Below, piece after piece: positions 24,135 to 35,000 of a DNA stretch of 64,000 bases. Within the stretch, counting starts at the first letter, position 1, and each line of letters opens with the position of its first letter. This DNA comes from Spinacia oleracea (Eukaryota; Streptophyta; Magnoliopsida; Caryophyllales; Amaranthaceae), in the NCBI RefSeq assembly GCF_020520425.1, contig NC_079491.1, positions 22,497,449-22,561,448 on the forward strand. Reading direction: 5' to 3'. The notes beneath the pieces are model-generated. The model saw nothing but the letters and a program-made list of their open reading frames with translations. It was not told where the DNA came from and ran no database searches. A program made the translations under genes and the position numbers.

Positions 24135-25199
24135 AGCTAGTTCATGCGCATATGTGAGAGCCTTGAAAATGTTCAACTCTTGTTTTTCAGTGTAAATACT
24201 AAATAGTCTAAATCAGTGTGGACAAAGGCCAGTGATTTCCTGAAGGTCTTGGGTTTACAACGACCACTTAATGGTTTTGACTCACAACTGACTTGAGGTA
24301 AACTTGAGTCAAGCAGCCATCCCATATCGTCTGTACACAAAGGTTTGAGATCTTAAAACAGAATTTTAACCCATATGGTTGGATAACAGAGATTATTTTG
24401 TAAGGTCCTGCAAATGAAGAGTTCCCCTTCCCAACTCTACCAAGAAGACGGGTGAATACTGATGTTTTTGAAGGGCCTGATACTACTGATCTAAGTGATG
24501 TATTCAACACTTTGAGCATACTCCGTAAAATAAATTAAAAAAATTAAAAAAAAAAGGTAATCCAAAAGCCTCTTGGAAATCAGCAAAATAACATCCAAAC
24601 AACAGTCTGAAGGGGTGAGTAGCAGTCAGCAACAGCCCTTAGGCCATTCCCCATTACTTGTTATGAGCAAGCTTAAATAGTGGCTGTGTGCTTTTTAAAG
24701 AAATAGATCTATACTCGGAAACATAGCAATCCCCATTTACTTCGTTGGGTCGTTAAGTTTCAAAAACGAAAATCAAAACGAAAATCAAAACGAAAATCAA
24801 AAACGAAAATCAAAAACAATAATCAAAACGAAAATCAAAAACTAAAATTGAACCCTAATCTGAAAACGAAAATAAAAAACGAAAATAAAAATTGAACACA
24901 CCATACCACCGGAACCACGACGCCGAGCAACCACCGGAACCACGACGCGACGGGGAGATGCTGAACCACGGAACCAAGACAGCGACGCAGGGCTGAACCA
25001 CGGAACCACGGAACCAAGACATCGACGCAGGGCTGAACCACGACGCGACGGGGAGATGAGCAACCAACGGAACCAAGACAGCGACGCAGGGCTGAGCAAC
25101 TCTTGGGTTCGACGGCGACGCAGGGCTGAGTTCGACGGCGACCTTGGATATTTGTTTAAGGGAAAAGGCTTGGAGCTATAGCAGAGAAGGAACAAAGAT
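24135..25199. other. CACTA interior: unrecognised segment and two minisatellites
   Basis: 24268-24519 holds an unrecognised open frame on the minus strand, without support. 24765-24850 is an AAACGAAAATC-type repeat. 24905-25135 is a GC-rich imperfect repeat of GGAACCACGA and GCGACGCAGGGCTGA phrases, which opens several overlapping frames. This side would be the transcription-start side of the element. Confidence 0.6.
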
Positions 25200-25470
25200 T
25201 GAGCGCGGTTTGTACGTTGCAACTAGGAAAGTAAAAATTTTAATTTGAAACGCGGACTTGTTGCAGCGGGCATTAACATGTACGCTGCAATAACTTCGGG
25301 TTGTTGCTGCGGGCTTTTATTTTGTACGCTGCAACAAACGCATTTGTTGCGAACAACTAAAATGTACGCTGCGATAACCCTTTAAAGGGTTTGACCCGCG
25401 TTGACCGACTGGTTGTTGAAGCGTATTTATACTTGTACGCTGCAACAAGGGGGCTGCAACAGGGGTTTTT
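25200..25470. repeat. Right subterminal repeats of the CACTA element
   Basis: Several copies of TTGCAGCGGGC and TGTACGCTGCAA, mirroring the left end, finish with GGCTGCAACAGGGG before the terminal repeat. They are fewer and more diverged than on the left. Confidence 0.8.
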
Positions 25471-26086
25471 TCTACTAGTGATTGATTGCAAAAGTAATGA
25501 AAAATGATAAGTAAAACTTTTGCTTTAGCATAAAAGAAAAACAAAAGGTCATCAAAATAAACTATCATTTTATTTTAAATTAAAACTTTCGTTTTAACAG
25601 AAAAACAAATGGCATCAAAATAAAATATTTATTTTATTTATATTTTAAATAAAAACTTTTGGTTTAGCGGAAAGGAAAAACTCGATTTTAATCTAAATAT
25701 AACCCTAAAATAATATTTTTTTAAAAAATAATTAGTGACCAAGTTACATTATCCACTCTCCAATAAAATTCGTACAACATTTGTGGTTTTTTATTTACGA
25801 CTTTATTGATGATTTTGATAGGGATATTATGATAGAGTCAGTAACTAGGCGATATATTGAGTTATATCAAAAATATTGTCGGTTATTATGACCCACTGCA
25901 GTGTCCCCTAATGTTTCCTTATGGGTTCTTACGACTGGAATTTAAACAATCGAAGTTCGACTGGTAATAAGTTGGCATGCCGGAAATCTACGCATACACG
26001 TTTCAGGTGCATATTTCTAATAACTCTTTTTGTGCGTGTTATTCTTAAAATCTTATACTTATATTTTTCTGACCAAAACAAGTATT

Positions 26087-26553
26087 TTGTGTTATAGACG
26101 CGACAAAATCTTAATCCTCTAACCTTGAGAGCCGATCGTCTACTCCAACAATTTGTTGTCGATAACCGTGTCAAAATGAAAGCCAATAATTTGAGGTGGA
26201 TTGCACTCAACCAAGATAAGATACGTGCTGATTTATATAAGGGTTTAGAGGATTCTTTAAATGTTGGAGAGCATAACTGGGATTCTGATTTTTCATTGAG
26301 ATATGTTAGTTGCACCAAATTAATTTTAACTTTAATTCATACTTTCGCTCGCATCACGTGCATATAAGACTGGAGGTGATAATGTTTGCATATGTTGATA
26401 ATATGTTTTTTTCTCCTTAACTTTTCAACCATGAATTTGTGATGGAATCTTCCAATAGGTATTAAACCATTGGATAAAAATATTCATTGTACGATAATGT
26501 TGGTTTACATGCACTCTAAAATTCACGCACGCATCGCGTGCATAAAATACTAG
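26087..26553 (+). mobile_element. Helitron remnant with RepHel fragment and 3' end
   Basis: The translation of about 26118-26280 reads RADRLLQQFVVDNRVKMKAN, then LRWIALNQDKIRADLYKGLE, which is the pattern of the Helitron_like_N domain of Rep/helicase transposases. It is entered after an acceptor-like TTATAG at about 26097. The right end has a 6-bp-stem hairpin (GCACGC-ATC-GCGTGC, 26527-26541) and CTAG (26550-26553) followed by T, the classical Helitron terminus. The helicase part is missing, and the 5' TC end was not located. Confidence 0.7.
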
Positions 26554-27236
26554 TTAAAATAAATAGAAGCATGCATATAACTATTTATTTTTTGTCTAAG
26601 AGATTGATGGGTCACATACCTTGTATCGTTGGTTATTGTTAAAAGGTGATGAGCTTAAAATCTGAACGTTAAACTGAATGTAATATCGAACGTAAAATCT
26701 GCAAAAATCATTTTTTATTTCAGATGTTCATGATTTTAATCAAATTATAATCTGTCAAATTAAATTAAGCACTCTGAAAATTGGTAAATTTGATTATAAA
26801 CAATATCATTAACTTGACAAATATGGACATTTAATGAAGATGTTTTATTATTTGACACCTGATATGGAGATGTGAACCCTACTTTAAAAATTTCTCGAAC
26901 AATAGCTAATTGTTCTATTGAAGGTCTTTTAATCAGATGTTCTTAAGAAAAACTAAAAGCATGAAATAATTAATTAAAATCAATAGAAGCATATACTTTG
27001 CTATTTATTTTTTGGTGAAGAGATTGATGGGGCACATACCTTATGTCGTTGGTTATTGTATGCCACGATGAATTTAACACCCAACTTAAAATCGAACGTA
27101 GAACTGAAAGTAAATCCTGCAAAACCATGATTTATTTCAAAAGGTAATATGTCAAATTAAATAAAGCACTCTGAAAATTGGTATATTGATTTTAAACAAT
27201 ATCATAAATTTGACAAATATGGATATTTAATTAAAT
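26554..27236. repeat. Direct duplication with 420-bp spacing
   Basis: About 280 bp starting just after the Helitron end recurs 420 bp later (for example AGAGATTGATGG at 26599 and 27019, and AAGCACTCTGAAAATTGGTA in both). Copies are roughly 80-85% alike by eye. No coding content. Confidence 0.65.
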
Positions 27237-28361
27237 TTGATTGTAATGACCCGTTTTCTCTATAAAATTACAAATCATTTTCTCTATAATTCATTTCATT
27301 GCAATAACCAATTGCACATAGCTCCAATTGAATATCTCTATTAACACAAATTTTTGTTTATATTTGTGCATGAATCAATGAGAAGAGTCTACTTACATGT
27401 ATTGGCGGTGGTGGAGCTTTTTCACAACGAACTATCTGATGGAACTCTGAAACTCTTTATAGAGATTATTAGGTTTACATACTATAATCAATCAATTTGT
27501 AGTTTTGGAAACAGTAATCAATTTGTAATTTTATTTGATTCCTTTTTCTTTACTGACGTGAGGGATGAGAGATTACAGGGATTTTTAAATCCCTTTCCTG
27601 ATTTGGTAAGAGATTACGGGCAGGGATTAAAATGATTCTTTCCATTTTTCTATAATCCTTGCCTGATTCCCTGATTAACCTTTAAAATTTTAATTAGGAA
27701 ACATCACACAAAGTCAGACGTTTGAATTGATGTTTAACAATTAGCCAAAAATAGATTATGTTTTTAAAATCACTAATTAATTGGTTTTTTAAAATAGTAA
27801 AATAATTAGAATTACTATAATATGAGATTGTGAAGAGCTGGAGGGTATTTTAGACATTTAAATGGTGGACACCAAAAGTGGTATTACCAAAATGTCCCTC
27901 CCCTCTTGGCTTATATAATAGAGAAGAGATAAGTCAGCAAATCAGTCCATTAGCCTTATAAGCCAAACTTTGCAAAGTAACCAAAGCATCGGAAGTTCAT
28001 AGTTGGTATTAATGTCATCTAAAGAAATAGCTACATCTCATAATACAAATCATCTCCACCATCTTTGAGAAAATTGGTGGTGATGTACAAAATGTGGAAG
28101 CTCAGGTTTATGCAAACTACCTAGACGGAATCTATCTCTTGCTTAAGAAACTTCTTTTCCTGTATCAAGCTATTTCGGAAACGGGAAACCAAATCACCAT
28201 AGTAATCTTAGCTAAGCCAATTACTTTTTTGGTGCTAAGTGCTTACCTTTAAAGTTGGATGCACAGCTGTAGCCTGTAGGACAGTTTTATGGCATGCAAA
28301 GAATGAAGACAAAATGTGCATTTCACATAGTTCTTCCTTTAGAGTTAGAGGTAGCATTCTT
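27237..28361. other. AT-rich spacer downstream of the GRAS gene
   Basis: No convincing gene. It presumably contains the 3' UTR and polyadenylation region of the minus-strand GRAS gene close to 28361. A 93-codon frame at 27354-27635 looks random. Confidence 0.5.
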
Positions 28362-30599
28362 TTAAGTTGGTTGCCATGTGCTCAAGGCAAAGAGTACCCG
28401 CCCTTTCCATCCCAGAAGCAGCCATCGACTGTCTTCATCAATCATAAAATCCTTGTGGTAAGCTGAGTGAACCTGCAGTAAAGCCCTCTCTTTGATCTCT
28501 GAGTCAAGGGGAAGTTGAGTAAACCCAGCCCTGATGCTACGGATCTTCCACTGCTTGTATGTCTCTGGCCTCTCAACTCTCTCCCATCCTTCACAAGCCA
28601 CAACATTTAGGGCCTCCCTAGCAAGGAGATCTCTCTCAATCAGCATCCTTTCAATATATTCACGCGGCACAATAGTTTCAAGCATATCAAACTGTGCTGA
28701 GTAATGAAAAAGTGCTTCTCTAAATCGCGTGACAAAGTAAGGTGCATTGTAGGAGCCATTAACCACGCCATGGATGAAAATATCAGGCTTAAGTTTTCTT
28801 ATCAATTTCAGAACAATATTTCTTGAACTTTCAACTGACACTGTTTCATCGGGCAAGTTTTTCAATCGATAGATACAATTCACAACAAGCACCTCATCCT
28901 CATCAATGTCAAAATCTTCCAGTTGAATGGTATCCCATCTCTTTGCAATTGCATGATACTCGAAAGGAACTTTAAATTCCTGCGCATAATTCTCCAAACG
29001 TCTCCCTGTCTCCTCAACCCTTTCTGCGGGTCTAAAACCTGGTTGTGGAAAATCTATTCCAGTAATCCTAATTTTTGGTGGTCCACCCTCTCTCATTGAT
29101 TGTCTTTGAATGAAAGTTGGCCACTGAAACCCATAAAGGATGCCAAAATCTATGATATGGATTTTAGAAGCTTTTCTTGTTCTCTTTGCAATGGACTTGT
29201 TAGAGAAAAAATTGGACAGCTTCCTGAATGGACATGCAGCAAGATATAAAAGGTAAGCTTTTAAAACATCTGCAGCAGTTGTTTTCTTACTTATAAGACC
29301 TTTGTAAATCTGGCTACCAGTACCAGCCAAACGAGCCTCAAGTCCATCAGCCATATAATGAGCCAGCCTCTGGTTTCCATCACCAAGAGGAGAAGAGTGC
29401 TGCCTGATCTGCTTTAGATAGTCATTTGCAGTCCTGCGGTCATCAGCAGCAACAGACTGTGCACAGGTTGTCAGAAGTGTTCTTAAATCCACCACTTCCT
29501 TCCTTCCACCCTTTTTTTTACGACTCTTTGGACCACTTTTCGATTGATCATTTTGCTCCGTCTTCTTGGTAGCAGCTGTTTGCAAGTTTGCTCTAAGAGA
29601 AACAACGAGCTCATTCTTATCACCACCGTGATGCAACAGCACCTTGTCAAACATATCTGACCGCACTTTGGAGTCATCATATGTAGCAGCCTGTTTGGAA
29701 AATCTCTCTTCTTCAGCATCCCCAAAACCATGCTTCCTTCCCTGGAATTTATCCCTTATAACATCTTTGTCTCTTTTCAATCCCGGATTTACTAATGCCT
29801 CATTACACTTCTCCGAATTCTTAGGTAATCTATTCATATCAGCGCTAACAAACAAACCACTTTGACTAGGAAGAAACTTATTCGCCTCCTCAACTCCCTT
29901 ATTGAACTGAGAAATAGACTGACTCTCAGCGCACAGGTCATAAACCCCAAAAGAACTCACCTGCGAATCCACTAATCCCCCATCTAAAGCATTGTTAGCA
30001 CTAGTTGAGCTACAAGATGATACTGGCTGTTGGTAAAGAGGAAAAGCATTATCAACATTAGAACCATAATACTGACCCTTTTCACCACCCCAGCTAGGAT
30101 CGACCGATTGGCTATTACTATCAACAGTCCCATTGTTGTAGCACCTGTAAGAGTTATCAGCAAAATAGCTTTCTGGGATGTTGAAATTCGAACAAATGTA
30201 GGTCGGGTTTGGGTGCGAAACACGTTCAGGCAAATAGCTCTTTTCAATAACCTCATACAAGGATTTCTCAGCATCTTGAACAGCTTGATGCTGTAGAGAT
30301 TCCTGAAGCATACAACCCTTACCCTCCACATCTTCTTCCACTAAAATCTGATTAATGAATCTCAGAACAGAATCCGAGAAATCGTAGTCTTCATTCAAGC
30401 TATCCTCATGGGTAACAACATTACAAACTGAAGACAATTCTCTTGAACTTGGATCAGGGAAGTAATAATTAACTCCCTTAACATCCATGATATTATTATT
30501 ATGATTATGATTATGACCCACAAACCCATTTCCTAAATTGGGTAATCCATTCATATAATCATAATCATAATTTGAATATACAGGAAACCCATGATCCAT
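28362..30599 (-). CDS. LISCL-subfamily GRAS transcription factor (SCL14/SCL33-like)
   Basis: An intronless 745-residue protein. The start was chosen at 30599 (MDHGFPVYSNYD), the usual LISCL beginning; the frame is open a little further upstream without a better start. The variable N-terminus contains SDSVLRFINQILVEEDVE and LQDAEKSLYEVIE-like acidic motifs typical of LISCL activators. The GRAS domain starts near residue 365 with VVDLRTLLTTCAQ (leucine-rich I). Then follow IHIIDFGILYGFQWP (VHIID motif), LENYAQEFKVPFEYH (PFYRE region), and a SAW motif ending WLLLGWKGRVLFALSTWQP. GRAS proteins act in the nucleus as co-regulators; SCL14 in Arabidopsis works with TGA factors in detoxification responses. 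That role here is inference from similarity. It is probably a functional host gene. Confidence 0.97.
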   Translation of the reverse strand: MDHGFPVYSNYDYDYMNGLPNLGNGFVGHNHNHNNNIMDVKGVNYYFPDPSSRELSSVCNVVTHEDSLNEDYDFSDSVLRFINQILVEEDVEGKGCMLQESLQHQAVQDAEKSLYEVIEKSYLPERVSHPNPTYICSNFNIPESYFADNSYRCYNNGTVDSNSQSVDPSWGGEKGQYYGSNVDNAFPLYQQPVSSCSSTSANNALDGGLVDSQVSSFGVYDLCAESQSISQFNKGVEEANKFLPSQSGLFVSADMNRLPKNSEKCNEALVNPGLKRDKDVIRDKFQGRKHGFGDAEEERFSKQAATYDDSKVRSDMFDKVLLHHGGDKNELVVSLRANLQTAATKKTEQNDQSKSGPKSRKKKGGRKEVVDLRTLLTTCAQSVAADDRRTANDYLKQIRQHSSPLGDGNQRLAHYMADGLEARLAGTGSQIYKGLISKKTTAADVLKAYLLYLAACPFRKLSNFFSNKSIAKRTRKASKIHIIDFGILYGFQWPTFIQRQSMREGGPPKIRITGIDFPQPGFRPAERVEETGRRLENYAQEFKVPFEYHAIAKRWDTIQLEDFDIDEDEVLVVNCIYRLKNLPDETVSVESSRNIVLKLIRKLKPDIFIHGVVNGSYNAPYFVTRFREALFHYSAQFDMLETIVPREYIERMLIERDLLAREALNVVACEGWERVERPETYKQWKIRSIRAGFTQLPLDSEIKERALLQVHSAYHKDFMIDEDSRWLLLGWKGRVLFALSTWQPT

Positions 30600-30970
30600 T
30601 TGCTCGCAATTCCCCCAAATTGCAACCCAAAATACCAAGATATTCACACAATTCCAAGAAAGTAAAATAGTGAATAATAGGTTAAGGTTGAATCACACAA
30701 TTTGAAACTAAAATCTACAAATTTCTGCAGACAAGTAAGAAATTAACAGATAATGAGCCGCTGTCTTAAATAGCACTTCAAAATAGAAGCTCAAAGCAGA
30801 TGGTAAATAGAGAAGTGTAAGTTCGTACCTTTGAGGGGGAAAATGGCACCCGGGAGATATAGATAGAGGTTAAAAGAAAAAGGAATGGAGGGAGAGAAAT
30901 GGAAAGGATGACAAAGTGAAGTGCAGACGTTAAAGGTGATGTAAACATAACCTCAACTAGAAACAAAGAA
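30600..30970 (-). promoter_or_regulatory. 5' UTR and leader intron of the GRAS gene
   Basis: On the minus strand a donor-like CAAAGGTACGAAC at about 30829 and acceptor-like TCTGCAG near 30728 suggest a 5' UTR intron, common in this GRAS subfamily. The stretch above it is CT-rich on the coding strand, like plant leaders. Exact transcription start not visible. Confidence 0.45.
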
Positions 30971-32061
30971 AAATCAAGTTAGTATTTTTGGTCTATTATC
31001 GGACTTTGTTCTTATTCGGACTTATCTTGTGAACTTATATTATCTGAATTTTTCTAAATTTATTTTATTTATCTGAAATTAATCGAATTTAACTTAACTA
31101 ACTTATTTTATCTGGAAAAAATGACATATTTTATCTGAACTAAACTTATTTATTCGTGAAAATATAATTAAAAAAACTTATTTTTCTGAACTTATCTTAA
31201 CCTAACTTAACTTTTTTTTTTTTTTTGACGGGTATCTTAACTTAACGTAAATTAAATGAACTTATTTGAACTGATTTGTCTGAAATAAGTTAAAATTAAT
31301 AGAACAAAACAAAGCCTAATATTCAATTGGATTATTTAAATATTTCTGGATTAATGGGAAATTGAAAATCAATAACTTTGATTTATGAATTTCAAGTGGA
31401 TTTCTGAACTGATTTGTCTTCTCTCAGACAAAATGGATATACTCCTATACATTATCAACGTTGCATTGGTGTAATACGGACAATATTAAATGAACAATGA
31501 CAATATATAACAATGTGGACGAATGAACAACGCAGCTTATGAGCAACATGTTTTAGCATCAACATTAGTAACGCCTCAGTAGCACTGACCACTAGTGACC
31601 AGGATAGAGTGCCGACCAATTAATATTGTAATTAGCAACCAAGAAGTTAAAACTGGAAATATGATTCGCCAGTTGTTCAAAAACGATACCACTCCGTACG
31701 TTTACCATTTCTATTGGCGTTTAATAACTTCCCACAAACAAGAATTGAACTCCAAAATAAAATCAACATTTGACAAGGAAAGGATAGAATTCGAAACCTT
31801 AACCAGCATTGCGGCAGGGTGACCAGAAGAAGAGACACTATTCAATTAGGACTTGACGAGTTGAGTTGCTAATAATTTCACAATATACACATCATCAAGA
31901 ATCACAAAAATGAAAAGGTTACAAGCCATAGATATACCCTACATTATCGATATCGGTAGCAATACTATTTTTCCAAGAATCGATTCTGGAAAAAGAGTTG
32001 GTCACAAATAAGAATATAAAGTGAATTAAGGACAATTTTGAAGACATGGATGCACTACAAG
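30971..32061. other. Intergenic spacer between ORP 3' end and GRAS 5' end
   Basis: No gene seen. About 30990-31300 is a degenerate AT-rich repeat built on ACTTATTTTATCTGAA phrases. The remainder should hold the 3' UTR of the ORP gene (just below 32062) and the promoter of the GRAS gene. Confidence 0.55.
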
Positions 32062-35000
32062 CTACTCTTCAGCTACACTTCCATATTGCCAAGGGTTGAA
32101 CTCTATTGATTGGATGTCAACCTCGTGAATACTATCGTTGTTCTTCACAATTTCCCTCTGTTCAGTGTATTTGCCGTTGTAGTCGTAAACTTCCAAATCA
32201 CCCCAAGGAGTGGTGGTAACTTCACCGTTGAAGTCAAACCACTTGGGAATAAATTGTTCTCCTTTCGCCTCACGAGTTCTTTTTTCAGCTCTTTGTCTCT
32301 CCTCCAAACTAAAAGCAGCAGTAAAGGAAATCACAAGTTAATTGCATAATTGACCTATAATATAACCTTGTCCTATAAACAGCTAATAATAATTACATGT
32401 ATCCTATCATATGGAAACGCAACGAGGACATAAAATATTAAATGTACTCCAGCGGGTAGAGAAATACTCAACCTTTAACCCCAAACTTCCAAATACAGGT
32501 TAAACCAATGCATCAGTAATGCATTCTTTGTTTACTTATGATGACAGATGAATATTATCTATAAACTCTCAAATCGTACTGAGAACAGATTTGATTTAGA
32601 ACATGGTAATACTTATTTGCTTGTCATCGGTGAATAGAAGGAAGTAGCAGATAAATAAATTAGACATTAGTAAGCTATGTAATCAGTTACTTGTATTATG
32701 TTAAGAACTCAAAGAGTTCACAAAGAACTATATTTAGCCTTAAAAAAAAAAGCAATTTTTTCACTATAAGCCACTTATGACAACAACCACATTTAAAGTT
32801 TGAGATTTACAATCATAAAAGCACCTTTTATTTTAAATTTGATACCTTTAAGCACTTTGGTGATTGACACCACTAAATGACATCATTAATGCTACTTCTA
32901 CTTTTAACCCCGTTAATTGAAATATCGGTTAAACAAAAGTCAAAACCTAGAAAAGACTCTGTGGAAAGTGCAACAAGGCATAAAATCAAAAGTTTTGAGG
33001 TTGAATGCTACATAAAATGTTTAAAAGGTTGTCAAAGTGGCTTATACAAAAGGTGGTAAGAGACAAATATTTGGCCTTTTGAATAGCCAACCATAAAAAA
33101 TAACAATTGGAATAGAACTACTCATTTGAGTCAAGTCAACTCAGTATTCAGTCCATTCTTGATGCTAATCCATACACTGAAGTTTCTTGGAATTTGGGTT
33201 TCTGATCCAAAGTGTTACTTTAACCCGGATTTTCAGCTAGTTTTGGATTTGGTTTTAGGTCAGACCAGCTCTTCATGAATCTAACAGTCTAATCACATTC
33301 AAAATGATGAGCATATCAGCACGCCTTGGAAAACAAATACTACCCCCCCCCCCCCCCCCCCACATACACACACTCACACAATTCAAACACGACATCTTTC
33401 TTTTTTTTTGGGCGCAAAGATTTCCCCAGGATATTGGACACCTTTGCACTAAATTAGATTACGGCCACTGGTGAGCGAAAGCCCATATGATAACCTACTA
33501 ATGATGTGGCTGCACCCTAGAGCAAGTGAACGTGAAATGAAAGGTTAACTGAAGTTTCTGAAATGCTGTCATAGCTGGAATTTATTTTCTTTACGCTATG
33601 ACAATGGAAATCTTAACTCTTCGTCAAGATTGCCAACGTCCAAAACAATGACAACTTGTAAAAACTGCAGAGCGTTTTACAAATATTATATAGGCACATA
33701 TTTCATGTTGCACTACTGTTTTATTGCACAAACTTTCAGGGCAACCAGGGAAGGGCCAGAAAGAATTACCTGCTCTTTTCGGAACCAGATTTCGACAAAT
33801 CACCCTTTTCAAGTGCATATCTATCAGGACGCAGCCGAGAATCTGATGCCAGCAACTGCTTAGGTGCAGTGTCAAAGCTGTTGATTTTGTGTGCGAAATA
33901 CGTGTATTGATATTTGTCGCCTTCTGGAACATCAGCAACCCTCCATACCTGGGTAGAACCCAGAAGAACATTAAACTCCGATCAGTACGCTCTTTGTTGA
34001 AAGTAATAAAAAAAACCATTAACAGCTTAGGCATAGAAAGTATCAAAGTATGGTGTAGTGTAATGTAGTAGTAGCTCATCTCGGGAATACATGCAAGATT
34101 ATAAATATTATTTTTGTTAAGTTATATTCAAGCTCCAGACTAGTGAGCTAAACATTCCAAAAACATGTGTTCCACACTGTATTGGCAGCAAGGCTATTCA
34201 TTAGCATAAGCAAGCAGGGGAAGTCGATGAACGGAAACACACAAAAATGTTATAACTTATAACGAGAAACAAACTTCTAAAAAAACCACCTCTTTCATTT
34301 GGGTGCTTGGTAATGGTTCCCCTTCAGAGTCACACGGTTGATAGCTCATGGCCTTATTCCATTTTCCAGTCATCAAGATCTGTGGTTCATCAGCCGCATT
34401 ATACACATAGCCATCAACTTCATAACGGCCAGCTCTACACATATCAAGGAATATAAAACAGAAGTTATGATTTGTCAAGACTGTTCAATTGTTTATGCAT
34501 CTTGCATAATCAAGAAATGCGTAATCACCAAACAGGCATAAAATAGAGAAAACTTATTATGAGCAATCCCAGAAATCAAGAATTCCCTAAGACACTACTT
34601 TCTTGCTCGTATATTCAACATGCAATTACCAAAAAAAATAAGAAAGGCAACGTCCTAAACTACCTATCACATTAAGGTGAAAAGTATCATGTTGATTTAT
34701 ATAACATAGAATACTGATCCACTTTTTTCCTCAAAGATTGCAAGAGAGCAAAATTCCTTTCTCTTTATGTTGGTTGCAAGGGAATGCAGATACTCAGGTT
34801 ACTTAGGACTTGCATTTCTAGAAACAAAACTATATTCAAACTGCTTTAAAAAAAACAGCAACACTAAGGAAGCATAGTAATGTCTGGTCATTATCAGACA
34901 TAAAATATAAGATGATCCACTATGTGCATCTCAAAGTATTCTAATTTATAGTGGAAGCATCTTGATAATTCTCTCAAGATAAAATAAACAGGAAAAAGGA

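Larger units (their letters stand above)
5487..25480 (-). mobile_element. CACTA (En/Spm-type) DNA transposon, about 20 kb with nested insertions
   Basis: The left end is CACTAGTAGAAAAAACCC and the right end is its reverse complement. The 3-bp duplication ATT matches exactly (5484-5486 and 25481-25483). Subterminal regions hold many copies of GCAGCGTACA in both orientations. Removing the nested gypsy (11,926 bp plus duplication) and the hAT MITE leaves about 7.3 kb. Its genes, TNP2-like and Ulp1-like, are on the minus strand, so transcription would start from the right-hand side. The transposase gene is frameshifted and lacks its second half, so this copy is probably not autonomous. Confidence 0.93.

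Noticed and set aside
24268-24519. 83-codon frame resembling the tail of a gypsy integrase (GPYKIISVIQPYGLKF)
   Set aside because: Similarity is limited to a few residues and no neighbouring integrase sequence is present.
24835-25222. Arg/Ser/Leu-rich open frames on the minus strand
   Set aside because: Produced by a GC-rich minisatellite; the same phrases recur in shifted frames.
27354-27635. 93-codon frame considered as a small gene
   Set aside because: No recognisable domain, no sign of splicing or leader, and composition like the surrounding AT-rich spacer.
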